From Poriferisodalis sp965215815 (lineage in GTDB: Bacteria > Actinomycetota > Acidimicrobiia > Acidimicrobiales > Poriferisodalaceae), in the NCBI RefSeq assembly GCF_965215815.1, contig NZ_CBDCEO010000012.1, forward strand, positions 1,302,001 through 1,366,000: DNA of 64,000 nucleotides. The letters are read 5' to 3'. The translations under genes and the position numbers were made by a program. The notes below the pieces were generated by a model. It saw only the letters and a list, made by a program, of their open reading frames with translations. It ran no database searches and was not told the DNA's origin. Each line of letters begins with the position of its first letter. Within the stretch, counting starts at the first letter, position 1. Positions 37,455 to 46,588 of the stretch are shown piece by piece.

Positions 37455-37876
37455 GATCTGCCCATAGCGGTGGCGAGGACGCCGTTCACGAGGGCCCCGC
37501 TGCGATCAGTGGCGCCCAGGCTGTGCGCCAATTCGACGGCTTCGTTGATGACCACGGCTGCCGGAGCAGCCCCCCGTTCAAGCTCGAAGAGTCCCTGCAG
37601 CATGATCAAGCGGTCGCAGATGCCGAGGCGCTGGGGAGTCCACCCCACGTTCAGCAGCCCCGCGAGACGCTCGGTCAGCGCATCTTGGCGGGCGGCGACA
37701 CCAGTGGCCAGCTCGAGCGCGAATGGGTCGAGATCGCTGATCTGCTGTGCGAGCACGTCCGACAGCTCGCACGATTTCATCTCGGCCTCGTACAGCAATT
37801 CCACCGCGCGCTGGCGCGCCTCGCGCCGGCGGGTCGGCTCGTCGGGGGCTGCGAACGGGTCGCTGGAGCGAGTCAT
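37451..37876 (-). CDS. nusB: Transcription antitermination factor NusB
   Basis: 141-residue RNA-binding antitermination factor. It shows RREARQRAVELLYEAEMK, ALTERLAGLLNVGWTPQRLGICDRLIMLQGLFEL and INEAVELAHSLGATDRSGALVNGVLA, the complete NusB fold. Follows efp by 38 nt as in many actinobacteria. Confidence 0.94.
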   Translation of the reverse strand: MTRSSDPFAAPDEPTRRREARQRAVELLYEAEMKSCELSDVLAQQISDLDPFALELATGVAARQDALTERLAGLLNVGWTPQRLGICDRLIMLQGLFELERGAAPAAVVINEAVELAHSLGATDRSGALVNGVLATAMGRS

Positions 37877-37914
37877 GGCAAAGGACCTGAGCCCGTCTCA
37901 GCAACCCGGCGGCG

Positions 37915-38481
37915 TTAGCCGCGGGCGCGCTCGATGTAGTCGCCGCTGCGGGTGTCTACCTTCAGCCGCTCACCGGCCTCGATGAACAGCGGCACCTGCA
38001 CCACCAGTCCGGTGGACATCGTGGCCGGCTTGCGCGCACCCGACACCCGGTCGCCCTGCACGCCTGGGTCGGTGTCAGCCACTTCGAGCACGACCGATGC
38101 GGTCAGTTCCACGCCCAGCACCTCGTCGCCGTGGCGCACCACTGTGGCCATCTCGCCTTCCACCAGGTAATTCGTTGCGCTGCCGGCAGCGGCACGGGTG
38201 ACGGGAAGCTGCTCGTAACTGTCGGTGTCCATGAACACCAGGGAATCGCCGTCGGCGTACAGGTATTGCATGTCGCGGTGGTCGATGAGCGCTCGCTCCA
38301 TCCGTTCGCCGGCCCGGAATGTGCGCTCCACCACAGCACCGGTGCGCACGTTGCGCAGCGTCGTGCGCACGAACGCGCCGCCCTTGCCGGGCTTGACGTG
38401 CTGGAACTCGGTGACCTGAAACAAGCCGCCGTCGAGATCAAGCGTCATGCCGTTGCGGAAGTCGGCAGTGGAGATGGCCAT
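37915..38481 (-). CDS. efp: Translation elongation factor P
   Basis: 188-residue EF-P, which relieves ribosome stalling at proline runs. Three beta-barrel domains: KOW-like start, LVFMDTDSYEQLPV centre and the C-terminal QVPLFIEAGERLKVDTRSGDYIERA. The tip loop reads KPGKGGAF, giving a lysine at the modification site; which modification applies cannot be told from this window. Confidence 0.96.
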   Translation of the reverse strand: MAISTADFRNGMTLDLDGGLFQVTEFQHVKPGKGGAFVRTTLRNVRTGAVVERTFRAGERMERALIDHRDMQYLYADGDSLVFMDTDSYEQLPVTRAAAGSATNYLVEGEMATVVRHGDEVLGVELTASVVLEVADTDPGVQGDRVSGARKPATMSTGLVVQVPLFIEAGERLKVDTRSGDYIERARG

Positions 38482-38551
38482 ATCAACCTCTCGGAGTCAA
38501 CCTGGGCGGATCAAAGCGGTCGCAGCGGGACAGTACAAGCACGGCTCGCCT

Positions 38552-39040
38552 TTATGACGGGTCGCTGGCCTCGTCGCCGGGGTCCGGAGTCTCTGCCGCT
38601 GCGGCTGCCGCATCGATGGCAAGCGCGACCGCTCGGGGGTAGCCAGCGCCTCCCTCTCCCGCTACCCGGGCGCTCGCCAGCGGCTCCACCACCGACAGGC
38701 GCCGCCATGACTCGCGCTCGCGGGGCTCGGACAGGTGCAGCTCCACTACGGGTCCGTCGAACGCGGCGAGCGCATCGTGCAGCGACCAGCCGTAGTGGGT
38801 GAGCGCACCGGGGTTCACCACGATCGCCCCGACGCGGCCGATGCCCGAATGCACCGCGTCGACGAGGTCGCCCTCGTGGTTGCTCTGGCGGTGCTCGAGA
38901 TCCCAACCGCGTTCGGTTGCGGTCCGGCGTGCAGCCCGGACGTGGTCGAGCAGCGTGTCGGTGCCGTAGATCTCGGGTTCGCGGGTTCCCAACAGGTTCA
39001 GGTTCGGACCCGACAGCAGCAGTACAACGTGGCGAGCCAT
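38552..39040 (-). CDS. aroQ: 3-dehydroquinate dehydratase, type II
   Basis: 162-residue type II dehydroquinase of the shikimate route. It has GPNLNLLGTREPEIYG, QSNHEGDLVDAVH, the active His and Tyr region NPGALTHYGWSLHDAL and ELHLSEPRERESWRR (Glu where Asn of HLSN is usual). The tail after GGAGYPRAVALAIDAAAAAA is longer than typical. Sits 8 nt after aroB, the enzyme producing its substrate. Confidence 0.94.
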   Translation of the reverse strand: MARHVVLLLSGPNLNLLGTREPEIYGTDTLLDHVRAARRTATERGWDLEHRQSNHEGDLVDAVHSGIGRVGAIVVNPGALTHYGWSLHDALAAFDGPVVELHLSEPRERESWRRLSVVEPLASARVAGEGGAGYPRAVALAIDAAAAAAETPDPGDEASDPS

Positions 39041-39048
39041 GGCCGCAA

Positions 39049-40206
39049 TTACATCCGCTCGAGCGCGCTTCGCAGCATGCTGGGATCGACGTTGGGCACC
39101 ACTTCGAGACCGTTCGGCCCGTCGAGCACGAACGTGATGCCGTCGGTGGCCTTCTTGTCTCGGCCGAACAGCTCGATGATCTCGTCATGGTCGACACCGG
39201 GGGGAAGCGCAGTGTCGAGCCCGTAGGCCTCGAGCACTCGCTCGTGTGCGGCCACACGTTGGTCATCGATGCGGTCCATCAATCGCGCCACCAAGGACGC
39301 GTAGCGCAGCCCGATTGCCACCGCCTCGCCGTGGCGCAGGTCGAACCGTTCGACGATCTCGAGCGCGTGCCCGAGCGTGTGGCCGTAGTTCAGCAGCGCC
39401 CGACGACCGCCTTCGGCCTCGTCAGAGCTCACCACTTCGGCTTTGATGGCCACACACGCCGCAATCAGTTCGTCGCGCGCTAGCTCATCGAATTCGCAGC
39501 CATCGAGCAATCTCGACCGGAGATCATCGCCTCTGAATTGCCGCCGCAGTAACGATCGGTGGTCGGCGTAACGACGAACAACGCTGGCATCGTTGAACAT
39601 CTCGAGGTGCGCACAGGCGTTTCCAATAAGTTCAGCCGCATCCGACCTGCCGCCAATGAAGTGGTACTTCGCCAACTCACCAAAACCGGCACGAAGTTCG
39701 CGCTCCGGCAGTGAGTCCAGCACTTCTGTGTCGCACAGGACCGCTGCTGGCTGCCAGAACGCTCCGACGAGATTCTTGCCCTCCGCGAGGTTCACGCCGG
39801 TCTTGCCGCCTACCGCAGCGTCGATCTGGCCCAGCAAGGTCGTGGCGAGATGCACAACGGCCACGCCCCGGTGGTACACCGCCGCGGCGAAACCAGCCAC
39901 GTCAGTGACCACACCGCCTCCGACGCCCACCACTACATCACGGCGGGTCAGGCCGAAGCGGGCGAATCCGCGGCACAGCTCTCCAATGGTGCCCAACTCC
40001 TTGGCCTGTTCGCCGTCGGGGATCGCGAAGGTCTCAAATGGAACGCCCGGGTCAACCTCGACGCCGATGCCCGCCTGGGTGACCACGGCGGCTCGGCGCG
40101 CGCTGGCGGGCATCAGCTGCGCTAGGTCGCGGCGCACGCCTTTGCCGACGAGCACCGGATAGGTGCGTTCACCCATCGGCACGGTCACGATGAGGGGCTC
40201 GGACAT
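39049..40206 (-). CDS. aroB: 3-dehydroquinate synthase
   Basis: 385-residue NAD/zinc enzyme converting DAHP to dehydroquinate. Intact motifs: GVGGGVVTDVAGFAAAVYHRG, TTLLGQIDAAVGGKTGVNL, GFGELAKYHF (Lys), NYGHTLGHALE and RHGEAVAIGL. About 20 residues longer than usual, mainly in the helical part around residues 200-255, a stretch with somewhat lower GC than the rest. Start ATG 40206 follows homology to MSEPLIVTVPMGERTYPV. Coupled to aroQ. Confidence 0.95.
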   Translation of the reverse strand: MSEPLIVTVPMGERTYPVLVGKGVRRDLAQLMPASARRAAVVTQAGIGVEVDPGVPFETFAIPDGEQAKELGTIGELCRGFARFGLTRRDVVVGVGGGVVTDVAGFAAAVYHRGVAVVHLATTLLGQIDAAVGGKTGVNLAEGKNLVGAFWQPAAVLCDTEVLDSLPERELRAGFGELAKYHFIGGRSDAAELIGNACAHLEMFNDASVVRRYADHRSLLRRQFRGDDLRSRLLDGCEFDELARDELIAACVAIKAEVVSSDEAEGGRRALLNYGHTLGHALEIVERFDLRHGEAVAIGLRYASLVARLMDRIDDQRVAAHERVLEAYGLDTALPPGVDHDEIIELFGRDKKATDGITFVLDGPNGLEVVPNVDPSMLRSALERM

Positions 40207-40327
40207 CACGTGCGAGGGTACCGACGCGGCACGGGACGGCTGTCCGGAAACAACGCAACCCAAGTGCCCGACTTCCTGGCTGGATATCCGCCCAGCAGCG
40301 ACCAGCGACGTGCCGGTCACACGGCGC

Positions 40328-40999
40328 TCATGTGGCGAGGCCCGCCGGCGCGGACCACCAGATGACGGCGAGTGCGCCAGCCACCAGCGATGGTCCGAGC
40401 GCGAAGCGGTAGTCGCGGCCGCGGCGCAGCACCACCACTCCCGCGGCGCCAACCAGCGCTGCAATGGCGAAACCGGCCAGCAACCCTTCCAGCACCATGT
40501 TGAACCCGCCGAGCCCCAAGTGCATGCCCAGGTACCCGCCCAGACGCACATCGCCGTAGCCCAGGCCGCCCCGCGCGCCAAGCCAGACGAGGTGCATCAT
40601 CCCCCACCCGACAAGTCCGCCGATGGCTGCGGCGGCCAACGCCCGTGCCACGCCTGCGGGGCCGGCTTCGATCGCTGCAGCCCCGCACACCAGGGGAATG
40701 GCAACGGCGGCAACCGCACGCAAGAGCCGGGTGGGTATCAGGTGGGTGCGCAGGTCGATGCCGGAGATGACCACACCTGCCCATCCGAACGCGAGCAACG
40801 GTGCGAGGTAGGCGCTGTCGCCGAGTCGCAGGACAAGGGCGGCCGCGATCGTGACGCACGACGCGATCGCCAGAGCCGGGTGCAGGCTGACGCCGAAGCT
40901 GCGCTGAGCACAGCGTGAGGCGACGGTTCCCGCGGCTGTGCCGCCGAGCACGATCGCTGCAATCGCAGAAAGGCTCAGGTCTGCCGTTGCAATGGTCAC
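40328..40999 (-). CDS. Prepilin peptidase (A24/TadV type)
   Basis: 223-residue polytopic membrane aspartic protease. The two catalytic Asp are in SGIDLRTHLIPTRL and GLGYGDVRLGGYLG, both in the expected cytoplasmic loops, with six to seven helices. No cytoplasmic methylase domain is present, as in TadV/CpaA. Start GTG 40999 has GGAGG 7-8 nt upstream. It lies between aroE and aroB, 3.5 kb from the Tad-like operon, and is the obvious enzyme to process its pilins. Confidence 0.88.
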   Translation of the reverse strand: MTIATADLSLSAIAAIVLGGTAAGTVASRCAQRSFGVSLHPALAIASCVTIAAALVLRLGDSAYLAPLLAFGWAGVVISGIDLRTHLIPTRLLRAVAAVAIPLVCGAAAIEAGPAGVARALAAAAIGGLVGWGMMHLVWLGARGGLGYGDVRLGGYLGMHLGLGGFNMVLEGLLAGFAIAALVGAAGVVVLRRGRDYRFALGPSLVAGALAVIWWSAPAGLAT

Positions 41000-41052
41000 G
41001 CCGATGCCCCTCCGGTCGCCGACGGCCGTCGGGCCGCGTGCGGGCCGGGGTG

Positions 41053-41991
41053 CTACCCGGCGAGTTCCAGGCCCACAGCCGCAGCCATCACGTCGATGGG
41101 TGCGTCGCGGCCGGTCCACATCTTGAACTGCCCGGCGGCCTGGTACAAGAGCATTCCGACGCCGTTGAGCGTCATGGCGCCTGCAGAGGCGGCCGCTTCG
41201 AGCAATGGGGTCCGTTCGGGCCGGTAAATGAGGTCGGCGACGATTTGGCGTGACCGCAGCAACGCCGGATCGAACGGCAGCGGATCAATCTTGGACATGC
41301 CAAGCGGGGTGGCGTTGACCACCAAGTCGGCGTCGCGCACCGCCCTCGGGCCGCCGACCATGGCTGCGCTGGACGAAGCGACTCCTGCGGTCGCACCCGC
41401 CGCAGCGCCTAGCGCGGCCGCGCGCACTGCCGCGTCCGCCGAGCGGTTCACCACGGTCACCGAGGCTCCTTGTGACGCGAGCGCCACGATCACCGCACGG
41501 GCTGCCCCGCCCGCTCCGAACACCACGGCGTGCATGCCGGCGGGCTCCACACCCGCCTGGACCCTCAGCGACGCCAAGAACCCGTCGCCGTCGGTGTTCT
41601 CCCCGATCAGCCGGTCGCCTTTGCGGCGCACGCAGTTCGCGGCCCCCAGCAATGCAGCGGCGGGCGACAGCTCATCGCAGGCAACAGCAACGTCATCCTT
41701 GTGAGGCATGGTGACCGAGAGGCCTTCGATCCCCAGCACACGCATCGCTGCCACCGCATCGGCGCCCTGCCCGGCGGGCACTGCGAACGCCGTGTAAACC
41801 CAGTCCAGACCCAGATGGGTGAACGCGGCATTGTGCAGCGCCGGGCTGAGTGAATGCTGCACGGGATCACCGATCACCCCGGCGACCTTCGTGCGCCCGC
41901 TTGGGCGCAGCATCGACTCAGCGCGCCCGCTCGGGCGCAGCATCGACTCAGCGCGCCCACTCGGGCGCTGGTGCGCCTCTTCGTCGCTCAT
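41053..41991 (-). CDS. aroE: Shikimate dehydrogenase with repeated N-terminal extension
   Basis: 312-residue NADP-dependent enzyme. The core starts at TKVAGVIGDPVQHSLSPALHN and includes SVTMPHKDDVA (catalytic Lys), GENTDGDGFLASL, the dinucleotide motif FGAGGAARAVIVAL and NATPLGM. Ahead of it is a 30-residue extension from ATG 41991 in which RPSGRAESML occurs twice plus RPSGR, coded by a 30-bp tandem repeat. Start within the repeat (ATG of the last MLRPSGRTK) is equally possible and would give a normal-length enzyme. Follows mltG by 23 nt. Confidence 0.92.
   Translation of the reverse strand: MSDEEAHQRPSGRAESMLRPSGRAESMLRPSGRTKVAGVIGDPVQHSLSPALHNAAFTHLGLDWVYTAFAVPAGQGADAVAAMRVLGIEGLSVTMPHKDDVAVACDELSPAAALLGAANCVRRKGDRLIGENTDGDGFLASLRVQAGVEPAGMHAVVFGAGGAARAVIVALASQGASVTVVNRSADAAVRAAALGAAAGATAGVASSSAAMVGGPRAVRDADLVVNATPLGMSKIDPLPFDPALLRSRQIVADLIYRPERTPLLEAAASAGAMTLNGVGMLLYQAAGQFKMWTGRDAPIDVMAAAVGLELAG
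41894..41970. repeat. 30-bp tandem repeat (2.5 copies) at the 5' end of aroE
   Basis: The unit beginning CGCCCGCTCGGGCGCAGCAT repeats at 41894, 41924 and 41954 (last partial) with one or two mismatches. Each copy holds the inverted element CGCCCGC/GCGGGCG-like (CGCCCGCTTGGGCG), so it could also form small hairpins around the aroE start. Confidence 0.9.
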
Positions 41992-42014
41992 CTCCTCACT
42001 CTGCCCGACGCGAC

Positions 42015-43403
42015 TTACCCGCAGAGACCCAATTCGACGCACACAGCCTTGTCGCGCTGGAACTCCTCGTCGGTCTCGGAGAACGACAGGGTGCCGTCTT
42101 CCGACGTCAGCACGAAGTACATCCACGGCCCGTCCTGCGGATTCAGCGCCGCTTCGAGCGACGCACGCCCTGGCGCTGCAATCGGTGTGGGCGGCAGCCC
42201 CACGAGCACCCGGGTGTTGTACGGCGAGTTGACCGCCAGCAGCTCGGCGGTCAGTTCCTGGGTGCCCACCGCGTACACGACGGTGGCATCAAGGCCGAGC
42301 GACCAACCTCGCGCCAGGCGGTTGTAGATCACCCGGGCCACCTTGGCCCGGTCTTGCGGACGCTGGGCCTCGCGCTCGATCATGCTGGCCACGATCAGCG
42401 CCTCGTATGGCGTCAGTCCCACCCGGCGCGGGGCATCGTCGTAGACCAAATCGGTCAGCACGGCATCGAGCCGGTCGACCATGAGCGCCACGAGCTGCTC
42501 AGCGCTCGTCTGGGAGTCGTAGAAGTACGTGTCAGCGAAGAGCTGCCCCTCGGCCGGATCGATGACCCCGTCGGGCAGCACGCGCGGCACCGGCGCCACC
42601 AGTGACAAGACGGGCCGGGAGCGCACCGCCTCACCGAAGTCCCTGCCGCTGAAGCTCAGGCCCTCCACCTCGTCAAACATCTCGACCATCTGCGCGATTG
42701 TCAGGCCTTCGGGAATCGTGAGCGGCAGCTGGAGGGCTTGCGCGACCCGGCCCGGCCCGGCTTCGAGCACCGACAGCGTCTCGGTGACCGACGAGTTGGA
42801 CTGGAACGTGTACTCCCCGGCCTGGAACGCCGGGCCGCCCTTGAACCTCACATACCACTCGTAGGCCCGAGAGCTCGGTATGACGCCATGTTCTTCGAGC
42901 AAATCGGAAATGCTGCCGGTGCTCGAGCCCAACGGCAGGGTCAGCACGATCTCGCCGCTGGGCTCACCCGGCGGGTCGAGCTGTTCTTGCACCCAGCGAA
43001 ACGCGCGGCTGCCAGCCATCCAGGCGACGAGGCCCAGCACCACGAGGAACGCCAGCGCGCCGAGAGTGCCGGGCCCACGTCTCGTGCTGACCACCTCGAA
43101 GTCGACGCCGCGGCGGCCCCCGACAGTCTCCGGCAGAGTTCCGATGTCAACAGCCGGTTCTCTGGGAGACGGCGACCGCCCGGGATGCCCGCCGGCGCGT
43201 TCTGAACCGGGTCCGTCGGGGATCTCTGGGCCCGGCGCGAGGCCTGGCTCAGCGCCCGGAGTCTCGCCACTCGGTGCCAGCCCGACGAGGCCGGCAAGCC
43301 GATCGGCCAGCCTGCGCACAGCCGGCGGAGTTCTCATGACGGTTGCCCGGCTGGCTTCGCCGCCGTCGAGGGGGGCTTCGGTGCTGTCGTCAGTCACGGG
43401 CAT
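42015..43403 (-). CDS. mltG: Endolytic murein transglycosylase MltG
   Basis: 462-residue membrane-anchored YceG-like protein that cuts nascent peptidoglycan. A 110-residue Pro/Gly-rich cytoplasmic head precedes one helix (LGALAFLVVLGLVAWMAG), the LysM-like domain, and the catalytic domain with Glu in IVASMIEREAQRPQDR and then VIYNRLARGWSLGLDATVVY and NSPYNTRVLVGLPPTPI. Overlaps ruvX by 14 nt. Confidence 0.94.
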   Translation of the reverse strand: MPVTDDSTEAPLDGGEASRATVMRTPPAVRRLADRLAGLVGLAPSGETPGAEPGLAPGPEIPDGPGSERAGGHPGRSPSPREPAVDIGTLPETVGGRRGVDFEVVSTRRGPGTLGALAFLVVLGLVAWMAGSRAFRWVQEQLDPPGEPSGEIVLTLPLGSSTGSISDLLEEHGVIPSSRAYEWYVRFKGGPAFQAGEYTFQSNSSVTETLSVLEAGPGRVAQALQLPLTIPEGLTIAQMVEMFDEVEGLSFSGRDFGEAVRSRPVLSLVAPVPRVLPDGVIDPAEGQLFADTYFYDSQTSAEQLVALMVDRLDAVLTDLVYDDAPRRVGLTPYEALIVASMIEREAQRPQDRAKVARVIYNRLARGWSLGLDATVVYAVGTQELTAELLAVNSPYNTRVLVGLPPTPIAAPGRASLEAALNPQDGPWMYFVLTSEDGTLSFSETDEEFQRDKAVCVELGLCG

Positions 43404-43818
43404 CGAGCCACGACTGCAGGATGACCGAGGCAGCCACCTTGTCGATGACCTTGCGGCGGGCAGGGCCCCGCACTCCCTGTTCGATGAGGATGCGCTCGGC
43501 GGTCACCGTCGTGAAGCGCTCGTCGTGCAGGACCACCGGCACGTCGAGCGCCGCCGCGATCTCGTCAGCCTCGGCCCGGACGCCAGCGGCGGCCGGTCCT
43601 TCGCTGCCATCGAGCGACGTCGGCAGGCCGATCACGACCACCTCCGCACCCACGTCAGCGACCATACCTGCGAGCGCTCGGTGGTCCCGGGCACGTTCGC
43701 CGCTGCGTTCGAGGACTTCGTATGGCACCGCCACTGCAACATCGGCAGGGGCGAAGGCCACGCCGATGCGCTTCGAGCCGAGGTCTACGCCGATCGCCCG
43801 CATCATCGGGCCTGACAC
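43390..43818 (-). CDS. ruvX: Putative pre-16S rRNA nuclease / Holliday junction resolvase YqgF
   Basis: 142-residue RNase H-fold nuclease. The first acidic residue is in RAIGVDLGSKRIGVAF; then VVIGLPTSLDGSEGPAA, VVLHDERFTTVTAERIL (Glu) and the C-terminal Asp in KVIDKVAASVILQSWLD. Start could also be the inner ATG at 43806 (MMRAIG). Between alaS and mltG as in most actinobacteria. Confidence 0.94.
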   Translation of the reverse strand: MSGPMMRAIGVDLGSKRIGVAFAPADVAVAVPYEVLERSGERARDHRALAGMVADVGAEVVVIGLPTSLDGSEGPAAAGVRAEADEIAAALDVPVVLHDERFTTVTAERILIEQGVRGPARRKVIDKVAASVILQSWLDARD

Positions 43819-43852
43819 AGCTGGCCTGTCTTGTTCCGTGGTACCCGGCGCC

Positions 43853-46516
43853 TCAAGCCCCGAGTGCCGCCACTCGGGCCTGGGCCAGGGCGTCGCCGAT
43901 GCCGTCAGGATTGCGACCGCCGGCCACCACTAGCGGCGGGTCGCCTTTCGCGCCAAATCCTCCGCCGACCGTCCGGGCAGCGTCTCGTAGAAGGTCGCCT
44001 GCCGACAGGTTGCCGGCCGGATCCACCGCCGCCACCAGGGCCACTCCCCCAGCGGTGGGCGCAGAGGCCAGCACGACGGCCCGGATGCCCCCACGGTCGC
44101 GCACCGAAACGGCCAGGTCCCTCAGCGCATCGCGCTCGAGATTCCCGAGGTCGGCGATGACCACGCCGTCGTCAGCCGTGGCGGCCAGTTCAGCGGCCCG
44201 CGACGACGCCATCGCGCGTTGCAGGTCGCGCACCTGCCGGCGCAGCTCCTTGGTCTCGTCCAGACGCCGTTGCACCGCAGAGGCGATCTCATCTGGTTGA
44301 GCGTTCAACATCTCAGCCAGCGAATCCAGCGTGTCCTCGGCGTCCGCGAGCCGCTCGACGGTGGCGAGCCCGGTCACCGCCTCAATGCGTCGCATGTTCG
44401 AACCGATGCTCGACTCCGAAACGATCCGCAGGTGCCCGATGTCGCCGAGTGCGGCCACATGGGTACCCCCGCAGAGCTCGGTCGAGTGCTCCCCCGCTTC
44501 GAGCACACGCACCACGTCGCCGTACTTGTCGCCGAAGAACGCGATGGCGCCAATGGCTTGCGCGTGGTTCATCGAGGTCTCGTAGTGCCGGCAGCGACCG
44601 TTGGTGATGATCTCGGCGTTCGCAACGCGCTCGATCTCACGCAGCTGGTCGCGGTTGACGCCCTGGTAGTGGCTGAAGTCGAAGCGCAGTCGGTCTGGCG
44701 CCACCCGCGAGCCCGCCTGCTTGACGTGATCGCCCAGTACCTCGCGCAGCGCCCAGTGCAGGATGTGGGTGCCGGTGTGGTTGCGTCGAATGGCCGCCCG
44801 CCGGTCTTCGTCGATCTCGGCGCTGACCAGCGATCCGGCCTCCACGTCTTCGCCGTGAACGCGCCCGATGTGGCGGTGCAGGTCGGCAAGCGCGTTCGTG
44901 CAGTCGAGTACCTCGATGCTGCCGTCGGGTCCGGAGATGGTCCCGACGTCGCCGATCTGTCCACCGCTCTCGGCGTAGAACGGCGTGCGATCCAAGAACA
45001 CCTCGACGAGGTCATCGCCGCCGTCCTGATCATCGGGTTGAGCTATCTCGAACACCGCCAGTACCCGCGCCTCAGACACCGTCGGCGTGTCCCGTACGAA
45101 TTGAGTTGGCCCGAACTGCGCCAGGATCTCCCGGTAGCGCTCGTCCGCGAAGGTGGGGCCGCCCGAACGACCTGCCCGCGCTCGCTCGCGCTGGCGTTTC
45201 ATAGCGGCTTCGAAGCCGTCACGGTCGAGGCCCAGGCCGCGCTCGGCGAGGATCTCTTCGGTCACCTCCACCGGGAAGCCGTGGGTGTCGTGCAGCAGGA
45301 AGGCGACCTCGCCGTCGAGCACTGTGTTGGCTGATTCCGGGTTGGCCGATTCCGGGTTTGCTGATTCCGGGTTTGCTGCATCTGCCGAGTCGAGTCCGGC
45401 GGTGGCTTCGTCGAGGATCTTCAGGCCCGCAGCGAGCGTGGTCCGGAAGCGCTCCTCCTCGCGGGCGACCACGTCGGCGATGAACTGCCGATTGGCAATC
45501 AAATCGGTGTAGTGGTCGCCCATGACGTCGACGACGATGTCCACCAGCCGGGGCATCACCACTTCGTCCACTCCCAGCACCCAGGCGTGGCGCACGGCAC
45601 GGCGAATGATGCGACGCAGCACGTAGCCGCGGTCTTCGTTGGAGGGGAACACGCCGTCGGAGATGAGCATCGCGGTGGTGCGGGCGTGGTCGGCGAAGAT
45701 CCGCATCGAGACATCGGTTTCCGGGTCTGCGCCGTAGGTCTTGCCGCAGATGCGCTCGGCTTCGGACAGTAGCGGAGCGAACAGGTCGATGTCCCACGCC
45801 GCTGGCACGCCTTGCAGCACCGCCAGGATCCGTTCGAGGCCGGCGCCGGTGTCGATTCCGGGCGCTTCCAGCGGTGTCATCTCGCCGGTTCCATCGGCTG
45901 CGAACTGCATGAACACGAGGTTCCAGATCTCGACGAAGCGCTCCTCGCCGCCATGTGCAGGGCCGCCGTCGGGGCCATGGTCGGGTCCGAGGTCGTAGAA
46001 GATCTCGCTGCACGGCCCACATGGGCCGACATCGCCCGCTGCCCACCAGTTGTCCTTGTCCAGGCGCTGGATGCGCTCGGCCGGAACGCCGACCGCGCTC
46101 TGCCAGATCTCGGCGGCCTCGTCATCGCTGACGTGGACGGTCACCCAGAGCTTGTCCCGTTCGAATCCGAGCACCTCGGTGACGAACTCCCACGCCCACG
46201 GGATGGCTTCAGCCTTGAAGTAGTCGCCGAAGCTGAAGTTGCCCATCATCTCGAAGAACGTGAAGTGCCGATTGGTGCGGCCGATGTCGTCGAGATCGTT
46301 GTGCTTGCCACCCGCCCGCACGCACTTCTGGATAGTGACCATGCGGCGCGTCGGTGGCACCTCGGAGCCGAGGAAGTACGGCATGAACGGCACCATGCCT
46401 GCCACCGTGAACAGCAGCGACGGCTCGTGCGGAATCAGGCTCGCGGAGGGGCGAACCTCGTGGCCTCGCTCTGCCCAGAATGAGCTGAACGCTTCACGCA
46501 GTTCGCCGGCGCGCAT
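43853..46516 (-). CDS. alaS: Alanine-tRNA ligase
   Basis: 887-residue class II synthetase with aminoacylation core (SLLFTVAGMVPFMPYFLGSE, RNRHFTFFEMMGNFSFGDYF-like motif 2 region), editing domain with NHTGTHILHW and CGGTHV metal ligands, and the C-terminal DHHA1-like part (GGGFGAKGDPPLVVAGG). Around residues 381-395 there is an insertion of three NPESA pentapeptides coded by a perfect or near-perfect 15-bp tandem repeat. Otherwise complete. Confidence 0.96.
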   Translation of the reverse strand: MRAGELREAFSSFWAERGHEVRPSASLIPHEPSLLFTVAGMVPFMPYFLGSEVPPTRRMVTIQKCVRAGGKHNDLDDIGRTNRHFTFFEMMGNFSFGDYFKAEAIPWAWEFVTEVLGFERDKLWVTVHVSDDEAAEIWQSAVGVPAERIQRLDKDNWWAAGDVGPCGPCSEIFYDLGPDHGPDGGPAHGGEERFVEIWNLVFMQFAADGTGEMTPLEAPGIDTGAGLERILAVLQGVPAAWDIDLFAPLLSEAERICGKTYGADPETDVSMRIFADHARTTAMLISDGVFPSNEDRGYVLRRIIRRAVRHAWVLGVDEVVMPRLVDIVVDVMGDHYTDLIANRQFIADVVAREEERFRTTLAAGLKILDEATAGLDSADAANPESANPESANPESANTVLDGEVAFLLHDTHGFPVEVTEEILAERGLGLDRDGFEAAMKRQRERARAGRSGGPTFADERYREILAQFGPTQFVRDTPTVSEARVLAVFEIAQPDDQDGGDDLVEVFLDRTPFYAESGGQIGDVGTISGPDGSIEVLDCTNALADLHRHIGRVHGEDVEAGSLVSAEIDEDRRAAIRRNHTGTHILHWALREVLGDHVKQAGSRVAPDRLRFDFSHYQGVNRDQLREIERVANAEIITNGRCRHYETSMNHAQAIGAIAFFGDKYGDVVRVLEAGEHSTELCGGTHVAALGDIGHLRIVSESSIGSNMRRIEAVTGLATVERLADAEDTLDSLAEMLNAQPDEIASAVQRRLDETKELRRQVRDLQRAMASSRAAELAATADDGVVIADLGNLERDALRDLAVSVRDRGGIRAVVLASAPTAGGVALVAAVDPAGNLSAGDLLRDAARTVGGGFGAKGDPPLVVAGGRNPDGIGDALAQARVAALGA
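45331..45375. repeat. Three 15-bp tandem units inside alaS
   Basis: CTGATTCCGGGTTTG-type units at 45331, 45346 and 45361 with one or two mismatches. They encode NPESA three times in a linker before the helical domain, so the reading frame is kept. Confidence 0.93.
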
Positions 46517-46535
46517 CGGAGCAAGGATACTGATC

Positions 46536-46585
46536 AGCCTGCGCGGCCTCCGTGGCCGCCGATGAGCCTGCGCGGCCTCCGTGGC
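46536..46585. repeat. 21-bp direct repeat between alaS and the small gene
   Basis: AGCCTGCGCGGCCTCCGTGG occurs at 46536 and again at 46565 (offset 29), filling most of the 72-bp gap between the alaS start and the 3' end of the upstream gene. Confidence 0.85.
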
Positions 46586-46588
46586 GCC

